From the NCBI RefSeq assembly GCF_900104815.1, contig NZ_FNTD01000004.1, positions 2,372,501 to 2,436,500 on the forward strand: a stretch of 64,000 bases of DNA. The letters run 5' to 3'. Under the pieces are notes generated by a model that was not told the DNA's origin, did no database searches, and saw only the letters and a list, made by a program, of their open reading frames with translations. Every line of letters starts with the position of its first letter. Positions within the stretch are counted from its first letter, which is position 1. The DNA is from Streptomyces misionensis. Its GTDB lineage: Bacteria; Actinomycetota; Actinomycetes; Streptomycetales; Streptomycetaceae. The translations under genes were made by a program, and so were the position numbers. This document shows positions 8,232-17,139 of this stretch, one piece after another.

Positions 8232-8237
8232 TAAAGT
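8232..8237 (+). promoter_or_regulatory. -10 box TAAAGT, leaderless promoter
   Basis: TAAAGT ends 7 bases before ATG 8245. It stands out in a very GC-rich background and fixes the start of the CrtI-like gene. Confidence 0.65.
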
Positions 8238-8244
8238 CGCAGGC

Positions 8245-9780
8245 ATGGCACGGATCGCGGTGATGGGCGCCGGTATGGGCGCGATGGCGGCCGCCGCCCG
8301 GCTGGCCGTCGCGGGCCACCGGGTGGTGGTGTACGAGCGCACGGACACCTACGGCGGTGCGGTGCGCCGGCTGGAGCGGGACGGCTTCGGCTTCGACACC
8401 GGCCCGGGGCTGCTGACGCTGCCCGCCGTCTACCGCGACCTGTTCGTCAAGACCGGCAAGGAGCCGCTGGAGGAGTGCGTCGAGCTGGTCCAGGTCGACC
8501 CCTCCGCCCGGCATGTGTTCGCGGACGGCACCGAGGTCGCGCTGCCGAACGCCTCGCGCGCGGGCGTCGTCGCGGCGCTGGACGAGGCGCTGGGCGGCGG
8601 CGCGGGCGCGCGCTGGGGAGACTTCCTGGTGCGGGCCCGCGAGGCCTGGGACCGCACCCGCCGGCCGCTGCTGGAGGAACCCCTGTGGTCGAACTGGCAG
8701 GTGCTGGCGGACAAGGAGCCCTACCCGGCCGTCCCGCACAAGCGTCTGCTCCGCACCCGCCGGGCCGCCACGCTGGCCGAGATCGGCGCCTGGGAGCTGC
8801 GCGATCCCCGGCTGGCCGCGCTGCTCGCCGGGTACGCGCTGGCCCACGGCGTCGATCCCGCCTCGGCCCCGGCGAGCGCTGCCGTGCTGCCGTACATGGA
8901 GCACGCCTTCGGCACCTGGTACGTACGCGGCGGGATACGGGAGTTGGCGCGCGCGGTGTACGAACGCTGCCTGGCCCGGCGGGTGGAGTTCGTCTTCGGC
9001 ACCGAGATCACCCGGGTCCTGACCGAGGACGGCCGGGTCACCGGCGTCGAGCTGCGCGCCGGCGCGTCCGGGGCTTCCGGTTCCGCGGGAGCGACGGTGG
9101 CGGAGGCGGAGTTCGTGGTCGGCGCGGAGCCCTGGCGGCTGGGCGGCCAGGTGGAGGGCACGCCGTACGGGGCCGGGACGGTCGCTCCGCGGCCCGAGGA
9201 CCGGTTCCCGGGGCGGATGGTGGTGTGCCTGGCGCTGCGCGGCGCCCGCGAGCCCGGCGCCGCGCACCGCACGGTCGTGCACTCGGCCGACCCCGAGGGC
9301 GAGTTGGACCTGTTCCGGCACGGCACCCCGCCGAAGCTGCCGACGGTCCGGATCGACCGGCCAAACGACGCGGCGCTGCGCCCGGACGACGCCCACGAGT
9401 CGATGGTGCTGACGGCGACGGTACCGGCGGCGACACGCTGCGACTGGGGGGCGCCGGGGGTCGCCGACGCGTTCGCCGAGCGCATGATCACCGCCGCCGA
9501 GCGCGCGGTGCCCGACCTGCGGGAGCGGACGCTGTGGCGTGAGGTGCGCACCCCCCTGGACACCGCGCGGGAGACGGGTGCCACGGGCGGTGCGGTGCCG
9601 CCGCCCGCGCTGGCCGCGCCGCAGGGCGTGCTGCACCCGGCCAACGGCACGGCGATCACGGGTCTGTTCGGCGTCGGCGGCTGGTCCCACCCGGGCGGCG
9701 GGCTGCCGCACGCGGGGATGTCGGGCGCGCTGGTGGCGGGCCTGGTCGTGGAGGGCCCGGACTTCCGGGGCTCGCAGTGA
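8245..9780 (+). CDS. CrtI/phytoene desaturase-like FAD oxidoreductase
   Basis: A 511-residue flavoprotein. The N-terminus has the dinucleotide-binding fold MARIAVMGAGMGAMAAAARLAVAGHRVVVYE followed by a CrtI-like TYGGAVRRLERDGFGFDTGP. The C-terminus closes with LFGVGGWSHPGGGLPHAGMSGALVAGL, the FAD-contacting signature of the phytoene desaturase/protoporphyrinogen oxidase superfamily. No phytoene synthase, cyclase or other carotenoid gene is nearby, so the substrate need not be a carotenoid. ATG 8245 is chosen from the adjacent TAAAGT box; the in-frame region before it is non-coding in character. Confidence 0.85.
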   Translation: MARIAVMGAGMGAMAAAARLAVAGHRVVVYERTDTYGGAVRRLERDGFGFDTGPGLLTLPAVYRDLFVKTGKEPLEECVELVQVDPSARHVFADGTEVALPNASRAGVVAALDEALGGGAGARWGDFLVRAREAWDRTRRPLLEEPLWSNWQVLADKEPYPAVPHKRLLRTRRAATLAEIGAWELRDPRLAALLAGYALAHGVDPASAPASAAVLPYMEHAFGTWYVRGGIRELARAVYERCLARRVEFVFGTEITRVLTEDGRVTGVELRAGASGASGSAGATVAEAEFVVGAEPWRLGGQVEGTPYGAGTVAPRPEDRFPGRMVVCLALRGAREPGAAHRTVVHSADPEGELDLFRHGTPPKLPTVRIDRPNDAALRPDDAHESMVLTATVPAATRCDWGAPGVADAFAERMITAAERAVPDLRERTLWREVRTPLDTARETGATGGAVPPPALAAPQGVLHPANGTAITGLFGVGGWSHPGGGLPHAGMSGALVAGLVVEGPDFRGSQ

Positions 9781-9811
9781 CTCCGGGCTCGCGGTGAGCG
9801 GGGCCTGAGCC

Positions 9812-10720
9812 TCAGTAGCGGTACTGCTCGTCGTACCCGGCGTCCGGCTGCCGGCCGTGTCCCTGGTACGGGTACGGCTGCTCCTGCGGGAGTTCGCCGC
9901 CGTGCCCCTCGTCGGTGCGCTGCTGCGGGACCCACACCCCGCCGGGCGGCGTCTCGCCGTAACCGGCGGTGTACGGGTCCTGGGCGTAGCCCTGCTGGCC
10001 GTACTGCTGCTGGGCGTAGCCGGGGTCGTAGCCCGCGCCGCCGTAGGACTGGCTGCCGATGTAGGGGTCCGAGTAGTTGGCGTAGCCCTGCTGGGGGGCG
10101 GCGTCGTAGCCGTATCCCTGCTGTGCGTACCCGGAGTAGTCGTAGGTCTCCTGGCCCTGCTGCGGGACGGGGTGGCCGGCGGTGTCGCCGTACACGCCGT
10201 AGTTGCCGGTGTCGTCGGGCAGCGGCTGCGGCTCGTAGACGGCGGTGGTCTCGGCGGCCGTGGGGCGCGCGGGTGAGAAGACGTCGTCGTAGTCGTCGTA
10301 GACGTCGTCGGCCGGGGCGGGGGCGCCCGCCTCCTGACCCAAGTCGGCCTGGGGCGGGGCCTGTTCGTCGCCGGGTCCGGCGGGGGGCCCCGCCACCGGT
10401 CCGGGCCGGCCCGCCCGGCCGCGGCGGCGCTTGCTGCCGCCGGACGCGGCGGCCGCGTCGGCGCCGGGGCGCCGGACCGCCCAACCGGCCACGAAGCCGC
10501 GGCGGAAGGAGAGGGTGACCAGGGTCTGGCCGACCGTGAAGGCGATCGCGCCCGCCCCGATCACGAGGACGGACGGCATCATGACGCCGGCCACCACGCC
10601 GAGGAACCCGGCGAAGGCCAGCAGTCGCCAGCGCAGCCGCGCCTTGTACTGCAGCAGCACCTCGCCGAGCAACCACAGCGCGACGACGCCGAACGCGATG
10701 TAGAGGACCGTCCAGCCCAT
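9812..10720 (-). CDS. Membrane protein with Tyr/Gln/Gly-rich low-complexity tail
   Basis: A 302-residue protein. Residues 3-23, 33-50 and 51-68 are likely membrane helices (WTVLYIAFGVVALWLL, then LLAFAGFLGVVAGVMM and VLVIGAGAIAFTVGQ). A basic patch (GGSKRRRGRAGRPG) follows, then an acidic DDVYDDYDDVFSP stretch. The last 130 or so residues are rich in Tyr, Gln, Gly, Pro and Asp (repeats such as YAQQGYGYD and YAQQQYGQQGYAQ). ATG 10720 has GGAGAGG upstream. It is conserved-looking and streptomycete in style, but I recognise no function. The tail resembles eukaryotic FUS-type prion-like domains in composition; this is composition only, not homology. Confidence 0.8.
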   Translation of the reverse strand: MGWTVLYIAFGVVALWLLGEVLLQYKARLRWRLLAFAGFLGVVAGVMMPSVLVIGAGAIAFTVGQTLVTLSFRRGFVAGWAVRRPGADAAAASGGSKRRRGRAGRPGPVAGPPAGPGDEQAPPQADLGQEAGAPAPADDVYDDYDDVFSPARPTAAETTAVYEPQPLPDDTGNYGVYGDTAGHPVPQQGQETYDYSGYAQQGYGYDAAPQQGYANYSDPYIGSQSYGGAGYDPGYAQQQYGQQGYAQDPYTAGYGETPPGGVWVPQQRTDEGHGGELPQEQPYPYQGHGRQPDAGYDEQYRY

Positions 10721-10776
10721 GTACGCCCCTCTCCCAGTGGCCGTTACGCAGTGTGTCGCACCACGGTGCGGCAGGT

Positions 10777-11712
<936 letters not shown>

Positions 11713-11820
11713 GCCAGGTGATGACGGTCCCCCAACCAAACCGGGGAAAATTGCCCGATTTGTCGATTTGCCGTCCATCCCTTGGGACGGACCGTCCGAA
11801 ACGGTGCCGCGGGAGCCCGC

Positions 11821-12468
11821 TCAGACCTGCCGCAGCCGCTTGGCGAACTCGGCCGCCGCGGCGCCCGGGTCCTCGGCCTCGGTGAGCGCGCGGACCACGA
11901 CCACCCGGCGGGCCCCGGCGTCCAGCACCTCGTCCAGATTGCCGAGGTCGATGCCGCCGATGGCGAACCAGGGGCGGTCGGTGCCGAGCGCGGCGGTGTA
12001 CCGGACCAGGCCGAGACCGGGGGCGGGGCGGCCGGGCTTGGTCGGGGTGGGCCAGCAGGGGCCCGTGCAGAAGTAGTCCACGCCTTCCTGGACGGCGGCC
12101 GCGGCGGCCTCCTCCTCGGCGTGCGTGGAGCGGCCGATCAGCACGTCGTCGCCGAGGATCGCGCGGGCCGCCGGGACCGGCAGGTCGCCCTGCCCGAGGT
12201 GCAGCACGCCGGCGCGGGCGGCGTGCGCCACGTCTGCCCGGTCGTTGACCGCGAGCAGCTTGCCGTGGCGGGCGCAGGCGTCGGCGAGGACCTCCAGGTG
12301 GGCCAGCTCCTCGGCGGCCTCCATGCCCTTGTCGCGCAGCTGCACGATGTCGACACCGCCGGCCAGCACCGCGTCCAGGAACTCGGGCAGGTCGCCCTGG
12401 CGCTTGCGGGCGTCCGTGCACAGGTAGAGGCGGGCGTCGGCGAGCGCGGCGCGGGCGGTGTCGGACAT
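11821..12468 (-). CDS. thiE: Thiamine phosphate synthase
   Basis: A 215-residue TIM-barrel enzyme joining HMP-pyrophosphate and the thiazole phosphate to give thiamine phosphate. Signature motifs: [30 protein letters not shown] (pyrophosphate and Mg binding), [12 protein letters not shown], and WFAIGGID. It lies 2.4 kb from thiO-thiS-thiG on the opposite strand, so the pathway genes are clustered but not co-transcribed. No TPP riboswitch is visible in the 92 bases upstream. Confidence 0.96.
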   Translation of the reverse strand: MSDTARAALADARLYLCTDARKRQGDLPEFLDAVLAGGVDIVQLRDKGMEAAEELAHLEVLADACARHGKLLAVNDRADVAHAARAGVLHLGQGDLPVPAARAILGDDVLIGRSTHAEEEAAAAAVQEGVDYFCTGPCWPTPTKPGRPAPGLGLVRYTAALGTDRPWFAIGGIDLGNLDEVLDAGARRVVVVRALTEAEDPGAAAAEFAKRLRQV

Positions 12469-12560
12469 GCGTGGTCCCCCCGGGGGTCGGTGTGTTCGCT
12501 GGGTCGGCGGGTGGCGTACGGGCGCGGGGCGCCGTACGCCACCCCCTCAGGCGGTCGGGC

Positions 12561-12926
12561 TCAGACGGCCAGCGCCTGGGCGCGGCGCTTCACCTCCGTG
12601 CCGCGATTCTCGCTGAGGGCCTGCGCGGGGGTGCCGGGCAGGGTCGGGTCGGGGGTGAAGAGCCATTCGATCATCTCTTCGACCGTGAAGCCGTCGTCCC
12701 GCAGGAGCGTCAGGGTCCCGGACAGGCCCTTGACGACCTTGTCCCCGTCGATGAAGGCGGCGGGGACGTGCAGCGCGCGGTTCTCACCTCGGCGTACGGC
12801 GATCAGCTGGCCCTCCTTGACCAGCTGCCGCACGCGCGTCACCTCGACGCCGAGCTGTTCGGCGATGTCGGGGAGGGTGAGCCAGGCGGGGACGAGAGCA
12901 TCGATCTTTGCGTCAATCTCGGTCAC
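12561..12926 (-). CDS. Rv2175c-family DNA-binding protein
   Basis: A 121-residue protein with a winged helix-turn-helix at about residues 14-42 (WLTLPDIAEQLGVEVTRVRQLVKEGQL). A C-terminal domain follows: VPAAFIDGDKVVKGLSGTLTLLRDDGFTVEEMIEWLF. This matches the Rv2175c family, a DNA-binding protein that in mycobacteria is a substrate of the PASTA-type kinase PknL. A PASTA kinase lies 4 kb away here, though on the other strand. GTG 12926 is supported by a TACGCT box 7 bases upstream. DNA targets are unknown. Confidence 0.88.
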   Translation of the reverse strand: MTEIDAKIDALVPAWLTLPDIAEQLGVEVTRVRQLVKEGQLIAVRRGENRALHVPAAFIDGDKVVKGLSGTLTLLRDDGFTVEEMIEWLFTPDPTLPGTPAQALSENRGTEVKRRAQALAV

Positions 12927-12933
12927 GGGTACT

Positions 12934-12939
12934 AGCGTA
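12934..12939 (-). promoter_or_regulatory. -10 box TACGCT, leaderless promoter
   Basis: TACGCT on the minus strand ends 7 bases before GTG 12926 of the Rv2175c-type gene. Confidence 0.6.
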
Positions 12940-13047
12940 GGCGTTCGGCCGGGGGTGGTGCCTTATGTGGTGGTTCGACCGCGGGTCCGCCGGGGCCGGT
13001 CGCGCTCGCGCCGCCCGGACCGGGGCCGTGCCCCCGCCGGGGGCCGG

Positions 13048-14280
13048 TCAGCCGGCCGTGGCGTCCTTCAGCGGCCTGCCCGGGTCCGCCAGCGCCCGCG
13101 GGTCCATCGCGCGGCCCGCCTCGATCAGCCGCCGGCCCTGGGCCAGGTCCCTCGGGCGGCCCACCGCCAGGAGGGCGACCAGGCGGTCCTCGCGCAGCCA
13201 GCAGACCGTCCAGGCGGGGCTCGCGGGGTCGCCGCGCCAGACCAGGCGGTCGGCGGCGGCGTGGTGGCCGGCGTACTGGACGAAGCGGCCGAACTGCTCG
13301 GACCAGAAGTACGGCACCGGGTCGTAGACGGCGTCGGTCTCGCCGAGGATGTTCGCGGCGACCGTGCGCGGGCCCTGGAGGGCGTTGTCCCAGTGGTGGA
13401 CGAGCAGCCGCTCGCCGTAGCGGGCCGAGGGGAAGGAGGCGCAGTCGCCGACGGCGTACACCCCGGGCGCGGAGGCGCGCAGCCGGGCGTCGGTGACGAC
13501 CTCGCCGAACGCGCCCAGCTCGATGCCGGAGCCGGCCAGCCAGCCGGTGGCGGGGCGGGCGCCGATGCCGACGACGACCGCGCCCGCGGGCAGCCGGGTG
13601 CCGTCGGCGAGCACCACCGCGCCGGGCTCGACGCGCTCCACGCGGGCGCCGGTGCGCAGTTCGGCGCCGCTGTCGGCGTACCAGCCGGCCATGGGCGCGG
13701 CGACCTCGGCGGGCAGCACCCCGGCGAGCGGCCGGTCGGCGGCCTCGACGACGGTCACCGCGCAGCCCGCCTCGCGGGCCGCCGTGGCGAACTCGGCGCC
13801 GATCCAGCCCGCGCCGACGACCACGACGTCGTGCTGCCGGGCGAGCACGGGCCGCAGCCGTTCGGCGTCGTCCAGGGTGCGCAGCAGATGCACGCCGGGC
13901 ACGCCCTCGGTGCCGGGCAGGGTGACCGGTTCCGCGCCGATGGCGAGGACCAGGACGTCGTACGGCACCGGGCCCGCCTCGGTGTCCAGCTCCCGGTCGC
14001 CGGGGCGGACGCCGCGGGCCTCGCAGCCGAGCCTGAGGTCGACGCCGAGCGAGTCGAAGTCGAGGTCGAAGGCGGAGCCCTCGGCCTTGCCGAGCAGCAC
14101 GGCCTTGGACAGCGGGGGCCGGTCGTACGGCTGGTGCGGTTCGGCGCCGATGACGGTCACCTCGCCCGCGAAGCCCTGTTCCCGCAGGGCGACCGCGGTC
14201 TGCACCCCGGCCATGCCCGCGCCGACGACGACCACGCGCCGCGTCCGTGCCGTGCCCTCTTGCGCTGTCTGCTCGCTCAC
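13048..14280 (-). CDS. NAD(P)/FAD-dependent oxidoreductase (ferredoxin reductase-like)
   Basis: A 410-residue flavoprotein of the pyridine-nucleotide disulfide oxidoreductase fold without redox cysteines. FAD site: VVVVGAGMAGVQTAVALREQG near residue 16, then PYDRPPLSKAVLLG. The NAD(P)H site is VVVVGAGWIGAEFATAAREAG. A second FAD motif is GVYAVGDCASFPS, followed by a reductase C-terminal domain with FWSEQFGRFVQYAGHH. This is the rubredoxin/putidaredoxin/ferredoxin reductase group that serves P450s and dioxygenases. No ferredoxin or P450 gene is adjacent, so its electron acceptor is unknown. A TATGGT box lies 6 bases before the GTG start. Confidence 0.9.
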   Translation of the reverse strand: MSEQTAQEGTARTRRVVVVGAGMAGVQTAVALREQGFAGEVTVIGAEPHQPYDRPPLSKAVLLGKAEGSAFDLDFDSLGVDLRLGCEARGVRPGDRELDTEAGPVPYDVLVLAIGAEPVTLPGTEGVPGVHLLRTLDDAERLRPVLARQHDVVVVGAGWIGAEFATAAREAGCAVTVVEAADRPLAGVLPAEVAAPMAGWYADSGAELRTGARVERVEPGAVVLADGTRLPAGAVVVGIGARPATGWLAGSGIELGAFGEVVTDARLRASAPGVYAVGDCASFPSARYGERLLVHHWDNALQGPRTVAANILGETDAVYDPVPYFWSEQFGRFVQYAGHHAAADRLVWRGDPASPAWTVCWLREDRLVALLAVGRPRDLAQGRRLIEAGRAMDPRALADPGRPLKDATAG

Positions 14281-14286
14281 CCGCCC

Positions 14287-14292
14287 ACCATA
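14287..14292 (-). promoter_or_regulatory. -10 box TATGGT, leaderless promoter
   Basis: TATGGT on the minus strand ends 6 bases before GTG 14280 of the FAD reductase gene. Confidence 0.5.
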
Positions 14293-14312
14293 GACACGTG
14301 ACGATCAGTCAG

Positions 14313-14663
14313 TCAGCGTGCGTCCTCGGTGAGCTGTTCCACAACGCTCGTGCCGGAGCCGGGCCCGGACTCCCACTCCCAGGTCTCCTCCAGGCGCACC
14401 CGGCCGTCGGGCAGTTCCACGACCGTGGAGACACAGTGCCCCGAGGCCGTCGTCCCGTCGGTCCGCAGCTGCACGTACCGGAAGTCCAGCCGGTCGCCCT
14501 CGCGGGTGCCGACCAGATGGCCGCGGACGATGTCGCCGCCCCGGTACTCGGCCCAGACGGCGCCGTCCTCCTCGTGGTACGCGAACCGGGTGCGGGTGCC
14601 CACCTGACCCGCGGACTGGTCCGCGACGGGGGCGAGATGGAGTCCGTCCAGTGAAACGGCCAT
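14313..14663 (-). CDS. Small conserved beta-rich protein, function unknown
   Basis: A 116-residue protein with the pattern TRFAYHEEDGAVWAEYRGGDIVRGHLVGTREGDRLDFRYVQL, followed by GHCVSTVVELPDGRVRLEETWEWESG. Similar small proteins occur widely in bacteria and are sometimes labelled n-acetylglutamate synthase in databases. Nothing here resembles a GNAT or ArgJ active site, so I do not adopt that name. It is likely a single beta-barrel-like domain. ATG 14663 has AAGGGAG upstream; longer frames lack a ribosome site. It is divergent from the thi operon. Confidence 0.75.
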   Translation of the reverse strand: MAVSLDGLHLAPVADQSAGQVGTRTRFAYHEEDGAVWAEYRGGDIVRGHLVGTREGDRLDFRYVQLRTDGTTASGHCVSTVVELPDGRVRLEETWEWESGPGSGTSVVEQLTEDAR

Positions 14664-14701
14664 GGGCGAGGGCTCCCTTACGGGTGAGGAGGGGGTCGGG
14701 C

Positions 14702-14707
14702 TAGGGT
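14702..14707 (+). promoter_or_regulatory. -10 box TAGGGT of the thi operon
   Basis: TAGGGT lies 14 bases before the TPP aptamer, placing the transcription start near 14714. Confidence 0.6.
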
Positions 14708-14720
14708 GGCCACCGTACAA

Positions 14721-14816
14721 GCACTCGCGGGAGCCCGGACGCACCGGGCTGAGAGGGAGGCTGGCGGCCTCCGACCGTACGAACCTGATCCGGGTCATGC
14801 CGGCGAAGGGAGGGGC
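14721..14816 (+). promoter_or_regulatory. TPP riboswitch (thi-box)
   Basis: The aptamer landmarks are present in order: GGAGCCCGGACGCACCGGGCTGAGAGGG (the CUGAGA element at 14749-14754), then GACCGTACGAACCTGATCCGGGT (ACCUGAUC at 14783-14790) and the closing GCCGGCGAAGGGA. The aptamer ends about 10 bases before ATG 14826. Because the final AAGGGAGGGG segment doubles as the ribosome site, ligand control is probably at translation initiation. It regulates thiO-thiS-thiG in response to thiamine pyrophosphate. Confidence 0.95.
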
Positions 14817-14825
14817 TGGACGCCC

Positions 14826-15995
14826 ATGCCGTCACGTACGTCCGACACATCCGACGTCCTTGTCGTCGGAGGCGGGATCATCGGCCTGGTCACGGCCTGG
14901 CGGGCCGCGCAGCGCGGGCTCGCCATCGCCGTGGTGGACCCCGCGCCCGGAGGCGGGGCCGCCCAGGTCGCGGCCGGGATGCTGGCCGCGGTCACCGAAC
15001 TGCACTACGGCGAGGAGACCCTGCTCGCCCTGAACCTGCGCTCGGCGCGCCGCTACCCGGAGTTCGCGGCCGAGCTGACCGAGGCGAGCGGCCGGGACCT
15101 CGGCTACCGCCGGTGCGGCACGCTCGCGGTCGCGCTGGACGGCGACGACCGCGCCCATCTGCGGGATCTGCACGCCCTGCAGCAGCGCTGCGGCCTGGAG
15201 TCGCAGTGGCTGTCCGGGCGGGAGTGCCGCCGCCTGGAGCCGATGCTGGCGCCCGGGGTGCGCGGCGGGCTGCGGGTCGACGGCGACCACCAGATCGACC
15301 CGCGCCGGCTGGCCGCGGCCCTGCTGACCGCGTGCGAGCGGGCCGGGGTGGTGTTCCACCGGGTGTGGGCCGAGCGGCTCGACGTGGCGGGCGGCCGGGC
15401 CGCCGGGGTCACCACGGCGGACGGCACGGCGCTCGCCGCCGGGCGGGTGGTGCTCGCGGGCGGCAGCCTCAGCGGCCGGCTCGCGGGGGTGCCCCGGGAG
15501 GTGCTGCCGCCGGTGCGGCCGGTGAAGGGGCAGGTGCTGCGGCTGACGGTGCCGCGGCGGTCGGCGCCCTTCCTCAGCCGTACCGTGCGGGCCGTGGTCC
15601 GCGGCGGGCAGGTCTACCTGGTGCCCCGGGAGAACGGCGAGCTGGTCGTCGGCGCCACCAGCGAGGAGCTGGGCTGGGACACGACGGTCACCGCGGGCGG
15701 GGTCTACGAGCTGCTGCGCGACGCCCACGAGCTGGTGCCGGGCATCACCGAACTGCCGCTCACCGAGACCCGCGCCGGGCTGCGTCCCGGCTCCCCGGAC
15801 AACGCGCCGCTGCTCGGCCCGTCCGGCCTCGACGGGCTGCTGCTCGCCACCGGGCACCACCGCAACGGGGTGCTGCTCACGCCGGTCACCGGGGATGTGA
15901 TGGGGCAGCTGCTGGCCGACGGCGAGCTGCCGCAGGAAGCCCGTCCGTTCACACCGCAGCGCTTCGGCGCCGTCCTCATGGAGCAGCCCGCATGA
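14826..15995 (+). CDS. thiO: Glycine oxidase ThiO
   Basis: A 389-residue FAD amine oxidase that converts glycine to iminoglycine for thiazole synthesis. It has the N-terminal FAD fold SDVLVVGGGIIGLVTAWRAAQRG, AAQVAAGMLAAVTELHYGEE (typical ThiO), the middle VKGQVLRLTVP and QVYLVPRENGELVVGATSEELGWDT, and the C-terminal TRAGLRPGSPDNAPLLGP and LLLATGHHRNGVLLTPVTG. Length matches the family. It is the first gene after the TPP riboswitch; its TGA overlaps the thiS ATG. Confidence 0.95.
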   Translation: MPSRTSDTSDVLVVGGGIIGLVTAWRAAQRGLAIAVVDPAPGGGAAQVAAGMLAAVTELHYGEETLLALNLRSARRYPEFAAELTEASGRDLGYRRCGTLAVALDGDDRAHLRDLHALQQRCGLESQWLSGRECRRLEPMLAPGVRGGLRVDGDHQIDPRRLAAALLTACERAGVVFHRVWAERLDVAGGRAAGVTTADGTALAAGRVVLAGGSLSGRLAGVPREVLPPVRPVKGQVLRLTVPRRSAPFLSRTVRAVVRGGQVYLVPRENGELVVGATSEELGWDTTVTAGGVYELLRDAHELVPGITELPLTETRAGLRPGSPDNAPLLGPSGLDGLLLATGHHRNGVLLTPVTGDVMGQLLADGELPQEARPFTPQRFGAVLMEQPA

Positions 15996-16207
15996 CCGCC
16001 CAGCCGTTCACCATCTCCGTCAACGGGGAGCGCCGGGAGGTCTCCCCCGGCACCGCCCTCGACACCGTCGTACGGTCGCTGGTCCGGTCTCCCTCCGGGG
16101 TGGCGGCCGCCGTCAACGAGACCGTCGTCCCGCGCACCCGGTGGGCGAGCACCGCGCTCGCCGAGGGCGACCGGGTCGAGGTCCTCACCGCGGTGCAGGG
16201 GGGCTGA
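15992..16207 (+). CDS. thiS: Sulfur carrier protein ThiS
   Basis: A 71-residue ubiquitin-like protein ending in the diagnostic GG (VLTAVQGG), which is thiocarboxylated to donate sulfur to the thiazole ring. It opens TAQPFTISVNGERREVSPGTALDTVV and contains GVAAAVNETVVPRTRW, both typical. Its ATG overlaps the thiO stop by 4 bases, and thiG follows after 3 bases, so the three genes are translationally coupled. Confidence 0.95.
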   Translation: MTAQPFTISVNGERREVSPGTALDTVVRSLVRSPSGVAAAVNETVVPRTRWASTALAEGDRVEVLTAVQGG

Positions 16208-17005
<798 letters not shown>

Positions 17006-17126
17006 GCCCGCGGGCGGCGTGACCGGCCCGTCACACACCGCGGAGCCCGTGGTGGGAAGCGTCACAGCCCCGCTGCAATACCGGGGCGGGGGCCGCCGGC
17101 GGGGCGGTGCCGGCCGTGCGGGCTCG

Positions 17127-17132
17127 TAGACT
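17127..17132 (+). promoter_or_regulatory. -10 box TAGACT, leaderless promoter of the PASTA kinase
   Basis: TAGACT ends 7 bases before GTG 17140, which I therefore take as the true start. Confidence 0.6.
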
Positions 17133-17139
17133 CGCCGAT

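Noticed and set aside
8245..9780. Carotenoid gene cluster around the CrtI-like gene
   Set aside because: No crtE, crtB, crtY or other isoprenoid gene is adjacent, so the name phytoene desaturase would be misleading.
14313..14663. N-acetylglutamate synthase label for the small beta-rich protein
   Set aside because: The name circulates in databases for similar sequences, but no acetyl-CoA site or ArgA/ArgJ motif is visible.
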